Shown here in pieces: positions 1 through 5,954 of a DNA stretch of 34,175 bases. The stretch is from a virus. How positions within the stretch are numbered: position 1 is the first letter of the stretch; each line of letters begins with the position of its first letter. The stretch spans positions 1 through 34,175 of the IMG/VR virus record IMGVR_UViG_3300044700_000019. One strand, written 5' to 3'. The translations under genes and the position numbers were made by a program. The notes under the pieces were generated by a model. That model was not told the origin of the DNA, made no database searches, and worked only from the letters and a program-made list of their open reading frames with translations.

Positions 1-58
1 TTGTGCCCAAAGTCATGGCTGCAACCATGGCTAGTGCGATTTTCTTAAATGAGTTCAT
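1..58 (-). CDS. N-terminus of a putative secreted protein (truncated by window edge)
   Basis: An ATG at 58..56 opens a frame that stays open to the window edge and reads MNSFKKIALAMVAAMTLGT. The layout is a short basic start (Lys-Lys) followed by an uninterrupted hydrophobic, alanine-rich core, as in a Sec-type signal peptide; the cleavage site lies outside the window. An AAAGGAA ribosome binding site lies about 10 bases before the ATG, and the gene starts 20 bases after the large terminase stop. Only 19 codons are visible, so mature function and length are unknown. A single N-terminal membrane anchor is the alternative reading. Head genes usually follow the terminase, so an exported protein here is unexpected. 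Confidence 0.6.
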   Translation of the reverse strand, partial: MNSFKKIALAMVAAMTLGT

Positions 59-78
59 TTAATTTATTCCTTTTCTTT

Positions 79-1863
79 TTATAGTAGATTAAATCTATCC
101 AGATAATCTTTTACATCATCTGGCATAGGTTTATAGTGTATCACACTACTGTTATCCATGTCAAATTCCGCCTTAGATTTGTCTCTAAATGTGTGGATTT
201 CGACCTCAGCATTATTATTTTTAGGAGTGTGTGATATGGCTCCAAAAATAGCGCCACACACAGCATCAGCCAAGTCTTTTGACTTTTTGCGTGGGTGGTC
301 AACTCTATCATTTTTCATAATCTTTAACTGTGTTAGTTCATCAAACAAGAGTTCAATTGCTGGCATAACAAGTCTTTCCTCGTAGACAAGCATAGCCATG
401 TCCTCGTAGTGCTTCTTGGCAACAGAAACAGTATCAGTCTTCATTCCAACCTGCTGAAGTTCATTCTGAATATCAAAGGATTGCCAACGGTCAAACGAAA
501 CCATTCCGATATCAAACCCTAATCTTCTAAGGTTTTGGATCCATTGCTTTACCTCTGAAAGGTTTACTGGGCCTTCAATCTTTGGTTCCCACCATGCTAC
601 TGCATCCACTACTACGATTGGTGCTACTTGTTCGTAGTTATTAATGACTTGTATGCTTACCCATTTTTCTACATGTGCAATAGCAACAGCACACTTATCG
701 TGCTTTTGTGCAAGGTCAGCATGTACATAATACTTCTTAGTTGGATCTGGTTTGAATGCTTCGTCAAACCTTCTAAAATTATCTATTGGATTACGAAGAG
801 TCATACACGCTCTTACCTTTTGTGATTGCTTAAAGAATGCATCTGATGCAAATGTTGGTACACATGCAAAGCGCATCATTGCATCCCCAAGGTCTGTCAT
901 AAAAGCAATCTTGAAATCATCAATCTGTCTTGTTGGATTAACTTCCCATGTAGGTCTCTTTAGTGCAAACACCCCTGGGTATTTGTATGAAAGGATTTGA
1001 TCTTCATCCCAGGAAATTTCAAATGAGTTATCTGAACTGTCTTCTGGAAGTAGTGGGTTAATAGTAAACCTATGAGACCTTTGAATAACTTCTTTATCAG
1101 CAATTACGGCATCATATTTTTCTGAAATATAATCTCCTGGATATCTTGGGAATGAAAGCAAAACAACTTTTCCAAGGTCTGGGAAGCGAGAGTCAACTGA
1201 TCCACGGAAAGCCTTATAGATATTCTCAGCAGTCTTTCCTTGTTCGTTTCCAGTTCCAACCTCAGATGCAAAACCAGAAATCTCATCAAGAACTGCAAGA
1301 AGAAGGTTCAAACCCTCATGCGATTCTCTTTCTGAGTGTCCAGAGTAAACAGTGATTGATTTATCAAACTCCACTGAGTCTGCTTTAGCATTATACTTTC
1401 CAGCAAACCATGGGGACTTTTCAATCTTTGTTTTAAATCCTTTAAAGAAAACATTCTTTGCCTGCTGAGCGTTAATAGCAACATTGATTAGGTCAATAGC
1501 GTCTCCAGAGGGCTTACCAAAATATTTTGCTGGGTCTTTTAAGCATAGAAGTTTGTATACGATGTATGAGCATGCTACTGTTGATGTAAAGTCTTTTCCA
1601 GATCCTTTACCAAGTTGGAGAATGATTTCATTCTTGGTGTACTTCTCGTAATACCTTGATCCCTTTTCTTCTCCCAATAGATCTATCAGGTCTTCTTTGC
1701 GATAGATCTGGCTCATTGCCTCAACAATGTCATACTGGATATCTGATAGTGGTGGCTGACCTAAATAAGATGCTGACTCAACAAATGTCTTTGCATCTAC
1801 TGGAGTTTCCTCAAAGTTATTATTTTTAAGAACCTCTAAAAACTCATTAAACTTCGTGGACAA
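79..1863 (-). CDS. terL: Terminase large subunit (ATPase and nuclease)
   Basis: This is the 594-residue packaging motor, which pumps DNA into proheads and cuts the concatemer. The ATPase domain has a glycine-rich P-loop at about residues 84-91 (LGKGSGKD, with Asp where Ser/Thr is usual) and a Walker B at 189-194 (LAVLDE). The RNase H-like nuclease domain has acidic residues at about D383 (HADLA), D458 (SFDRW) and D530/D533 (KSKDLADAV). The length is normal for the family. The start is TTG: it overlaps the 3' end of the small terminase gene by 17 bases, GAGG lies about 10 bases upstream, and no ATG or GTG occurs early in the frame. It follows the small subunit directly, as is usual. The family call is secure; the exact start is slightly less so. 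Confidence 0.96.
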   Translation of the reverse strand: MSTKFNEFLEVLKNNNFEETPVDAKTFVESASYLGQPPLSDIQYDIVEAMSQIYRKEDLIDLLGEEKGSRYYEKYTKNEIILQLGKGSGKDFTSTVACSYIVYKLLCLKDPAKYFGKPSGDAIDLINVAINAQQAKNVFFKGFKTKIEKSPWFAGKYNAKADSVEFDKSITVYSGHSERESHEGLNLLLAVLDEISGFASEVGTGNEQGKTAENIYKAFRGSVDSRFPDLGKVVLLSFPRYPGDYISEKYDAVIADKEVIQRSHRFTINPLLPEDSSDNSFEISWDEDQILSYKYPGVFALKRPTWEVNPTRQIDDFKIAFMTDLGDAMMRFACVPTFASDAFFKQSQKVRACMTLRNPIDNFRRFDEAFKPDPTKKYYVHADLAQKHDKCAVAIAHVEKWVSIQVINNYEQVAPIVVVDAVAWWEPKIEGPVNLSEVKQWIQNLRRLGFDIGMVSFDRWQSFDIQNELQQVGMKTDTVSVAKKHYEDMAMLVYEERLVMPAIELLFDELTQLKIMKNDRVDHPRKKSKDLADAVCGAIFGAISHTPKNNNAEVEIHTFRDKSKAEFDMDNSSVIHYKPMPDDVKDYLDRFNLL

Positions 1864-2380
1864 TTGTTATAACCTCATCGTCTTTAGATATCTTAGAAAG
1901 CCTACGCATAATTTCATCACGAATTTCTGGGTGCTCTGTTGCTATATCTTTAAGTATATGAATAAGAACTTCTTGTCTATGCTCAATCTCAATCATTTCT
2001 TCTGCAAGTTCTTTGTTCTCAAGTAGTCCAGCCTTTTGAAGCATGTCAATTCTTTTAGACTCAATCTCCATTACAAGTTTAATTCCAGCAGTCTTTGCGC
2101 TAAGGTTATTGGTCATGGAAGCCTCATCAATAACTTCGTATGTTCTTGAAACCAACTTACTATAGTGTGTATCAGCAGCAGCAAGGGCTTCTTTAGCACG
2201 AGCACGGATAGCATCATTAGCAGATGCCATTACTTTCCACTCGTTAATAAGAGTTACAACCTTTGTTCTTGGAATGTCAAGTTGCTTTGATATTACTGTT
2301 GGGTCATTGCCCTTTAAGTATTCTTCTACAACAAGATTAACTTGATCAAGGTGCTTGACTAGATCTTCTTCAGTTGACAT
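1847..2380 (-). CDS. terS: Terminase small subunit candidate (HTH, coiled-coil)
   Basis: This is a 177-residue acidic, largely helical protein encoded immediately before the large terminase and overlapping it by 17 bases. Residues about 15-50 form a helix-turn-helix (a stretch with NDPTVISKQLDIPRTKV followed by a recognition-helix-like segment), which would recognise the packaging start. The remainder is long helices that could oligomerise. A good ribosome binding site (AGGGAG) precedes the ATG. Small terminases have little sequence conservation, so the call rests on position, size and HTH-plus-helix layout. A transcription regulator is the alternative, but the overlap with terL makes that less likely. 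Confidence 0.8.
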   Translation of the reverse strand: MSTEEDLVKHLDQVNLVVEEYLKGNDPTVISKQLDIPRTKVVTLINEWKVMASANDAIRARAKEALAAADTHYSKLVSRTYEVIDEASMTNNLSAKTAGIKLVMEIESKRIDMLQKAGLLENKELAEEMIEIEHRQEVLIHILKDIATEHPEIRDEIMRRLSKISKDDEVITIVHEV

Positions 2381-2645
2381 GTTTTAACTCCCTTGCTATT
2401 TTTAATAGTATAAGATAGCCAATCAAATCGTCAATATCATTGTCACCAATGAATGATCCACCTCTAGTAATTCTAGACAGTTTGTCATCAATTCGAACAT
2501 GTAACTGTTCAATGTTATCAGAAATAGAAAAAATACGAACTGGGTTTAGTGCTGAGTCTCCGTAGGATTTATTTTTTGTAATAAGCATGTCCTTAATCTC
2601 ATCACAAACTTGACCAATGGTGAACTGTGTCTCAGAACTCATCAT
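2370..2645 (-). CDS. Nucleotide modification associated domain 1 (Nmad1/DUF1599) protein
   Basis: This 91-residue all-helical protein carries the family signature KNKSYGDSALNP at about residues 23-34, then a run with VRIDDKLSRI and the closing DDLIGYLILLKIA. This matches, from memory, the DUF1599/Nmad1 family, which occurs widely in phages and was linked by comparative genomics to nucleotide or base modification; its biochemical activity is not established. It overlaps the terminase small subunit gene by 11 bases and the membrane microgene upstream by 14. Two adjacent ATGs (2645 and 2642) are possible starts behind GAGGAG. A MazG-like nucleotide hydrolase role is an alternative idea that the sequence does not settle. 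Confidence 0.75.
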   Translation of the reverse strand: MMSSETQFTIGQVCDEIKDMLITKNKSYGDSALNPVRIFSISDNIEQLHVRIDDKLSRITRGGSFIGDNDIDDLIGYLILLKIARELKHVN

Positions 2646-2769
2646 CTATCTCCTCTTCTAGATCCCAATCAAATACTTCTGGAATTCCTCTTAGTGCAGC
2701 AAATGCAAATGCAAAACCAACTGTGCCTGCTACAGCAATTGCTACTAATGCTTTTTCAACTTTACTCAT
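2632..2769 (-). CDS. 45-residue single-pass membrane protein
   Basis: A short ORF: an ATG at 2769 preceded by AAGGAAA eight bases upstream, ending TGA at 2632. The protein starts with a charged MSKVEK, has one hydrophobic segment at residues 7-26 rich in Ala, Val and Phe, and ends in a strongly acidic tail (DWDLEEEIDDEF). That is a one-helix membrane protein, most likely with the acidic tail in the cytoplasm or outside depending on topology. Its start overlaps the stop of the HTH microgene as ATGA, so the two are probably translationally coupled. Function is unknown. A holin is unlikely at this size and with no lysin beside it. Confidence 0.7.
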   Translation of the reverse strand: MSKVEKALVAIAVAGTVGFAFAFAALRGIPEVFDWDLEEEIDDEF

Positions 2770-2921
2770 CGCTTTGATTTCCTTAATCCAAATTTGGCAA
2801 GGTATACGTAGATAGTCTCAACACTGGCTCCGCACTCCTTTGCAATCTCTTCTGGGGTCTTTTTATCCATAAGATATCTCTTACGCATAAAGACTTCTGA
2901 TGTATATAGTTTAGCAGCCAT
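2766..2921 (-). CDS. 51-residue helix-turn-helix protein
   Basis: A short ORF from the ATG at 2921 to TGA at 2766. The protein is basic and consists of a charged N-terminal helix (TSEVFMRKRYLMD) followed by a clear HTH: KTPEEIAKECGASVETIYVYL, with the turn at the Gly-Ala-Ser of residues 31-33, ending in a basic tail. This looks like a small sigma-region-4/homeodomain-type DNA-binding unit common in phages. It starts four bases after the RuvC-like gene and its stop overlaps the next ATG. It may bind phage DNA as a regulator or packaging accessory; the target is unknown. Confidence 0.72.
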   Translation of the reverse strand: MAAKLYTSEVFMRKRYLMDKKTPEEIAKECGASVETIYVYLAKFGLRKSKR

Positions 2922-2925
2922 GGCG

Positions 2926-3492
2926 TTATTTGTCAAGCCCAACTGCTTTGTCCCAGTTTTTTATGGCCCAATGGCCAATACCGCAAGCATCAGCGACATC
3001 GTTATCTGTGATAGTTCTGTCATAAATAATATTAATAAACTTTATTGTTCTTTCTTTACGAAGGTTTCTTTCGTAGGTCTTATACCAAGAAGCAGACTTT
3101 GCTGGGTATTGATATCTTATGGCAACCTGTTCATCTTTAGATATTTTTTTATTTCCTATGTAGTTCTGCCAAGTAATTGGGGATACTTTGCCTATAACCC
3201 TAGTTCCAGATTGCCCTGCTGCACCAAGTATTGCACCTTGAACCAAGGCTAGATCGGCTGCAGTCTTGGGGCTATTCATAAATACTGTATGCTCAATAAC
3301 TATTGCTTCAAATCCACCGTAGTAATCAAAAAATGCTTTTACTTTTTGTCCTGCATCCATAACCTTTTCGTATGTATTATTACCTTCAAAGTTAATTTTT
3401 CCAATCACGCCCAGAGATTGTTGTTGGGTATCAAAAATAGAAAAGGCAAGACTATTAGTACTAGCGTCTATGGCGCAGATAGTCTTAGGCAT
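2926..3492 (-). CDS. RuvC-like Holliday junction resolvase
   Basis: From the ATG at 3492 the protein has 188 residues and an RNase H fold. The four-acid active site is visible: D9 in AIDAST at the end of the first strand, E67 in IVIEHT, and D163/D165/D168 in TDNDVADACGIGHWA. The segment SPITWQNYIG is typical of phage RuvC relatives. It would cut four-way or branched DNA so that replicated concatemers can be packaged. A second start at 3519 (nine residues earlier, overlapping the preceding gene by 11 bases, behind AGGAAA) is also possible. I prefer 3492 because the catalytic strand then begins as in RuvC proteins and GTGGGGA lies upstream. Confidence 0.88.
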   Translation of the reverse strand: MPKTICAIDASTNSLAFSIFDTQQQSLGVIGKINFEGNNTYEKVMDAGQKVKAFFDYYGGFEAIVIEHTVFMNSPKTAADLALVQGAILGAAGQSGTRVIGKVSPITWQNYIGNKKISKDEQVAIRYQYPAKSASWYKTYERNLRKERTIKFINIIYDRTITDNDVADACGIGHWAIKNWDKAVGLDK

Positions 3493-3508
3493 TATTTCTA
3501 TTCCCCAC

Positions 3509-3793
3509 TTATTCTTCATTGTTTCCTAAACCTTTAATCTTTTTTAGTGTTTTTAAAACAATAACTGGATTAACAAAACACTCTACACATAATGGATCAT
3601 CGTTATATATTGATAAACTTTTCTGACATCCCTTGCATTTTCTTTCTTTGCCAATTCTTTTTTGACGACGAAGCACCAGGTATCGCTCTGCAATTTTTTC
3701 TTTAGTTGCTTGCTCTCTGCATTTAACAGAGCAATATATCTGGTAACTAACTTCTGTATTGAATTCGGAATCACACCATTTACAATGCTTCAT
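3509..3793 (-). CDS. Small double zinc-finger protein
   Basis: This is a 94-residue basic protein with two cysteine clusters. The first is C4-x2-C7 and C21-x3-C25 (CKWC and CSVKC). The second is CKGC near residue 53 and CVEC near residue 69. The spacing suggests two separate zinc sites joined by a basic helix (ERYLVLRRQKRIGKE). It overlaps the Cas4-like gene upstream by 14 bases and the RuvC-like gene downstream by a few. Neighbours point to a DNA-binding accessory in recombination. I do not recognise a named family. Confidence 0.7.
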   Translation of the reverse strand: MKHCKWCDSEFNTEVSYQIYCSVKCREQATKEKIAERYLVLRRQKRIGKERKCKGCQKSLSIYNDDPLCVECFVNPVIVLKTLKKIKGLGNNEE

Positions 3794-4574
3794 CTTTCAA
3801 TGGCTCCATAGACTTTAATTTAAACTCCCCCTTACCAGCATCTGCACATGCCTTTTTAATTGGGCATGACTTGCAAATCTTTGAATTGGAACGATAATTC
3901 TTTTCAGGAAGAGTTCTATCAACCCAAGCCTTTCTAACAGATCTCATCCATTCAAAAGTCTGGTCTACCCATTTACGGTAGTAGTCGTTTACTTCTACTG
4001 GAAGAACAAGCAACTCGTGATTGTTTTTATTTTCATAAATAAGAACTGCTTTAGGCTTCTTAAGAATTTTCATATAGATAAGTAACTGGACCAAGTGACC
4101 AGTCTTTGGTTTCATGTGCGCCTTGCGGTACTCAAAACCTTCATTCATCATTGTTTTAATTTCACCAAGGAGTTCTTCTCCTTGCCAGTTAACAATAACA
4201 TCTCCATACCCAAAGATTGGTGGATCACTGTGCGTAATCTTAAATTCTGAATCAACAAGGAAGTCTGGAACATTTCCCATAGCCTCTTGAATTCTCTCGT
4301 GAGACTTTGTTCCAGCAGTCATATTAGCAGCGCTGTAAGGTGTTGCATCATCTTCAAACATCTGACCATCAAATGCTAGGTACCAATATCTTGGACACTC
4401 TCCATGCCCATAGGCAATTGTAGATGGTGCAAAAGTCTTTTTCTGAGTTTGCTTATCTATTCTATTAACAGTATAGCCAGACTGAATTTTTTCAGTCAAA
4501 CCAGCAGCATCGATTGGATGGGCTGGTAGCACTTCTTGCTTTACCATAATTTGTTGCAGTAAACTTTTTGTCAT
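3780..4574 (-). CDS. Cas4-like PD-(D/E)XK exonuclease with Fe-S cluster cysteines
   Basis: A 264-residue nuclease of the RecB/Cas4 type. Active-site residues in order: H92 (KSHERI), D125 (GYGDVIV), E138-x-K140 (GEIK) and Q163 (HLVQLLIYM). Four cysteines in the Cas4/AddB arrangement, C60 (GECPRY) and C234-x2-C237-x5-C243 (CKSCPIKKAC), would hold a 4Fe-4S cluster that locks the N- and C-terminal parts together. Known relatives are single-strand exonucleases that process DNA ends. With RecA and RuvC-like genes nearby and no CRISPR array or other cas gene, a role in phage recombination is likely. The start has a promoter-like sequence 25-33 bases upstream and only a weak ribosome binding site (GAGAAAA). 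Confidence 0.9.
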   Translation of the reverse strand: MTKSLLQQIMVKQEVLPAHPIDAAGLTEKIQSGYTVNRIDKQTQKKTFAPSTIAYGHGECPRYWYLAFDGQMFEDDATPYSAANMTAGTKSHERIQEAMGNVPDFLVDSEFKITHSDPPIFGYGDVIVNWQGEELLGEIKTMMNEGFEYRKAHMKPKTGHLVQLLIYMKILKKPKAVLIYENKNNHELLVLPVEVNDYYRKWVDQTFEWMRSVRKAWVDRTLPEKNYRSNSKICKSCPIKKACADAGKGEFKLKSMEPLKDEAL

Positions 4575-4598
4575 GTTTTTCTCGTTTCTATTAGTATA

Positions 4599-4607
4599 AG
4601 TATAGCA
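4599..4607 (-). promoter_or_regulatory. Extended -10 promoter candidate before the Cas4-like gene
   Basis: On the minus strand the gap between 4610 and 4574 reads TGCTATACT, an extended -10 (TGN plus TATACT), followed directly by a second TATACT at 4598..4593. No convincing -35 is seen. Transcription would begin near 4592 or 4586, giving a leader of about 10-20 bases. This is one of the few gaps in the replication region and it contains the same motif as the tail promoters. Confidence 0.5.
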
Positions 4608-4609
4608 GA

Positions 4610-4915
4610 TTAGCGAGTTATATACTTGAGTGCAGAAACAAGATTGTTAATAGACTCTGCTGCAGTATAGTAAAGGTTTTTCTTTCCACGATCCGACTTG
4701 TCAACATTGGCCATCCATGTTGCTTTAAGTGCCATCTTTGCTGCAATAGCCTGAAGCCTTACGATCTCAATCGTAGCAACCTGTGTTGGAATGTCTGGTT
4801 TAATAATAATCTTAGCAATAAAGGTTAGTGCCTGAGTTAGTTCCTCATCCTGCATATAGTCTGCTATTTCTGCAAGACCATTAACCATATCAATAGTAGT
4901 ATTCTCTGTTTGCAT
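4610..4915 (-). CDS. Conserved-looking hypothetical protein, helical
   Basis: A 101-residue protein I do not recognise. It appears almost wholly alpha-helical, with amphipathic stretches (AEIADYMQDEELTQALTFI and a segment rich in Ala and Met around residues 50-70). There is no cysteine cluster, signal peptide or membrane segment. Its ATG overlaps the stop of the 2OG-oxygenase gene as TAATG, so it is probably translated by coupling and may work with that enzyme. The gene ends 35 bases before the Cas4-like gene, and the gap between them holds a promoter-like element. Confidence 0.75.
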   Translation of the reverse strand: MQTENTTIDMVNGLAEIADYMQDEELTQALTFIAKIIIKPDIPTQVATIEIVRLQAIAAKMALKATWMANVDKSDRGKKNLYYTAAESINNLVSALKYITR

Positions 4916-5499
4916 TATATTTTTTCCTCGCCACGGTTTATATCTATTTTTTTAGCCCACTCTTCTTGAAGGATAAACATTTTTTCTTGATGCTCTTTGG
5001 TAACAAACTTATTGGGACCATCTTTTCTTTCTGCATGACAAAACATCATGTCCACAACATCAGTGTCTGATAGATCTGCTGGGGCTCTCCAGTGAATTTG
5101 ATCTGTTCCAGAAAACACAACGCCCTCATTATTTTTTAATAGAAACTCTTTGCCCTCTACAACAATTGGCCAGTCTAATGTAGAATTAATCTGTACATCC
5201 AGGGTTAGTTTGTGAACCTCAAAGGCATCATCAAAATGCGGGTAAAGTTTTGGTTTATATCCAAATTTTGTTGAGTATCTAGCAAACTGAAAATCTGTCA
5301 GTATCCACTCTTCTCCATAATGCTTTTGAATAATTTTTTCAAAGTGGACTCTGAGTGATTCATCAAATCCAACAAAATATGCCTGATGGCCAAGTCTAGT
5401 TTGAATAGTAGTCTTTTCTTCTGGAGCAGAGTCTACTTGACTATATATATGATCTATCTGTTCTTGTGTCAAAATGTTCTTTACAATTATGTTTTCCAT
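4915..5499 (-). CDS. 2-oxoglutarate/Fe(II)-dependent oxygenase
   Basis: From the ATG at 5499 the protein has 194 residues and the double-stranded beta-helix signature: H88-x-D90 (YPHFDDAF), distal H136 and R138 (GTDQIHWRAP), followed by a closing strand (VVDMMFCH). It would use Fe(II), oxygen and 2-oxoglutarate to hydroxylate a substrate. Phage relatives are often labelled prolyl hydroxylase-like, but the target cannot be read from sequence and could be protein, nucleotide or DNA. A GTG at 5514 is an upstream alternative start, but it sits directly against GGAGG. At the ATG there is no properly spaced Shine-Dalgarno; instead a TATAAT box lies exactly six bases upstream. Confidence 0.85.
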   Translation of the reverse strand: MENIIVKNILTQEQIDHIYSQVDSAPEEKTTIQTRLGHQAYFVGFDESLRVHFEKIIQKHYGEEWILTDFQFARYSTKFGYKPKLYPHFDDAFEVHKLTLDVQINSTLDWPIVVEGKEFLLKNNEGVVFSGTDQIHWRAPADLSDTDVVDMMFCHAERKDGPNKFVTKEHQEKMFILQEEWAKKIDINRGEEKI

Positions 5500-5505
5500 A
5501 TTACT

Positions 5506-5514
5506 ATTATACAC
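5506..5514 (-). promoter_or_regulatory. -10 box six bases before a start codon (possible leaderless promoter)
   Basis: The minus strand reads GTGTATAATAGTAATATG. A consensus TATAAT is followed by six bases and the oxygenase ATG, so a transcript would begin at or near the A of ATG. The box overlaps the TAA stop of the preceding nuclease gene. A weak TTGAAC lies upstream with a short 15-base spacer. The box lacks the TG of the extended form. The GGAGG at the end of the preceding gene is about 15 bases from the ATG, too far for a normal ribosome binding site. Confidence 0.45.
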
Positions 5515-5791
5515 CCTCCACTAGTTGTTCAAGTATACTCATCTCAATTATTGCAAGTCTTACTTTTGAATTACCCTCGCCCATTACGACTACTATTGCT
5601 GGATCTTTACTGTTCTTCATTGCATCCGTTGTTGCTTTGGCCCAGACTTCCTTGTTTAGGGTAAATGATTTGCCAACTTCTTTAAAGTCTACAACAAAAT
5701 TTTTCCAGGAAGCATCTCCCTTTTGAGTATTACGGCCAGAGTTCTTGTGCTGCTTAGCACCTATCCTCTTACTCTCACTCTTCTCCGTCAT
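5507..5791 (-). CDS. Small PD-(D/E)XK nuclease, Holliday-junction-resolvase-like
   Basis: The start chosen is the ATG at 5791, with AAGGA six to seven bases upstream, giving 94 residues; the frame is open a little further upstream from a weak TTG. The layout is like small phage endonucleases of the PD-(D/E)XK superfamily: a basic N-terminus (AKQHKNSGRNTQKGD) with the first acid of the motif in KGD, then FVVDFKEV supplying D-x-K (Asp where Glu is commoner), then a helix (SFTLNKEVWAKA) and a hydrophobic strand (PAIVVVMG). Archaeal Hjc-like and VSR-like enzymes share this order. It follows the RecA and zinc genes, which fits DNA repair or junction cleavage. The fold call is from motif order only. 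Confidence 0.6.
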   Translation of the reverse strand: MTEKSESKRIGAKQHKNSGRNTQKGDASWKNFVVDFKEVGKSFTLNKEVWAKATTDAMKNSKDPAIVVVMGEGNSKVRLAIIEMSILEQLVEGV

Positions 5792-5954
5792 CAAAATCCT
5801 TCTTTTTTCTTCGTCCAAGATAAACTGTTGTTAAATGTTTTTCTTTACACATCCAAGTTAATGTCTTTGTTGCAGCATAACATCTTAGCGTTGGAACAAT
5901 TGCTTTGCAGGTATGACACACCCATTGCCCATGATAAACTGTATACTTATCCAT
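5775..5954 (-). CDS. 59-residue CCCH zinc-binding protein
   Basis: A short ORF from the ATG at 5954 to TGA at 5775. It has C13-x2-C16 (VCHTC), then C36-x3-H40 (MCKEKH), with C25 between, enough for one zinc site. It ends with a basic patch (GRRKKK) and a short acidic tail (DFDDGEE). The ATG overlaps the RecA stop by eight bases and its 3' end overlaps the following nuclease gene by 17, so it is embedded in the recombination operon. There is no clear ribosome binding site, which suggests coupling to recA translation. Function is unknown; nucleic-acid binding is the simplest guess. Confidence 0.72.
   Translation of the reverse strand: MDKYTVYHGQWVCHTCKAIVPTLRCYAATKTLTWMCKEKHLTTVYLGRRKKKDFDDGEE

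Noticed and set aside
2632-2769. Membrane microgene as a holin
   Set aside because: It is very short, has only one membrane segment and an acidic tail, and no endolysin gene is near; evidence is too thin.
2920-3252. A 110-codon open frame on the plus strand
   Set aside because: It is antisense to the RuvC-like gene with its complete active site; it is a shadow.
3780-4574. CRISPR-associated locus suggested by the Cas4-like gene
   Set aside because: No repeat-spacer array or other cas gene occurs in the window; the neighbours are recombination genes.
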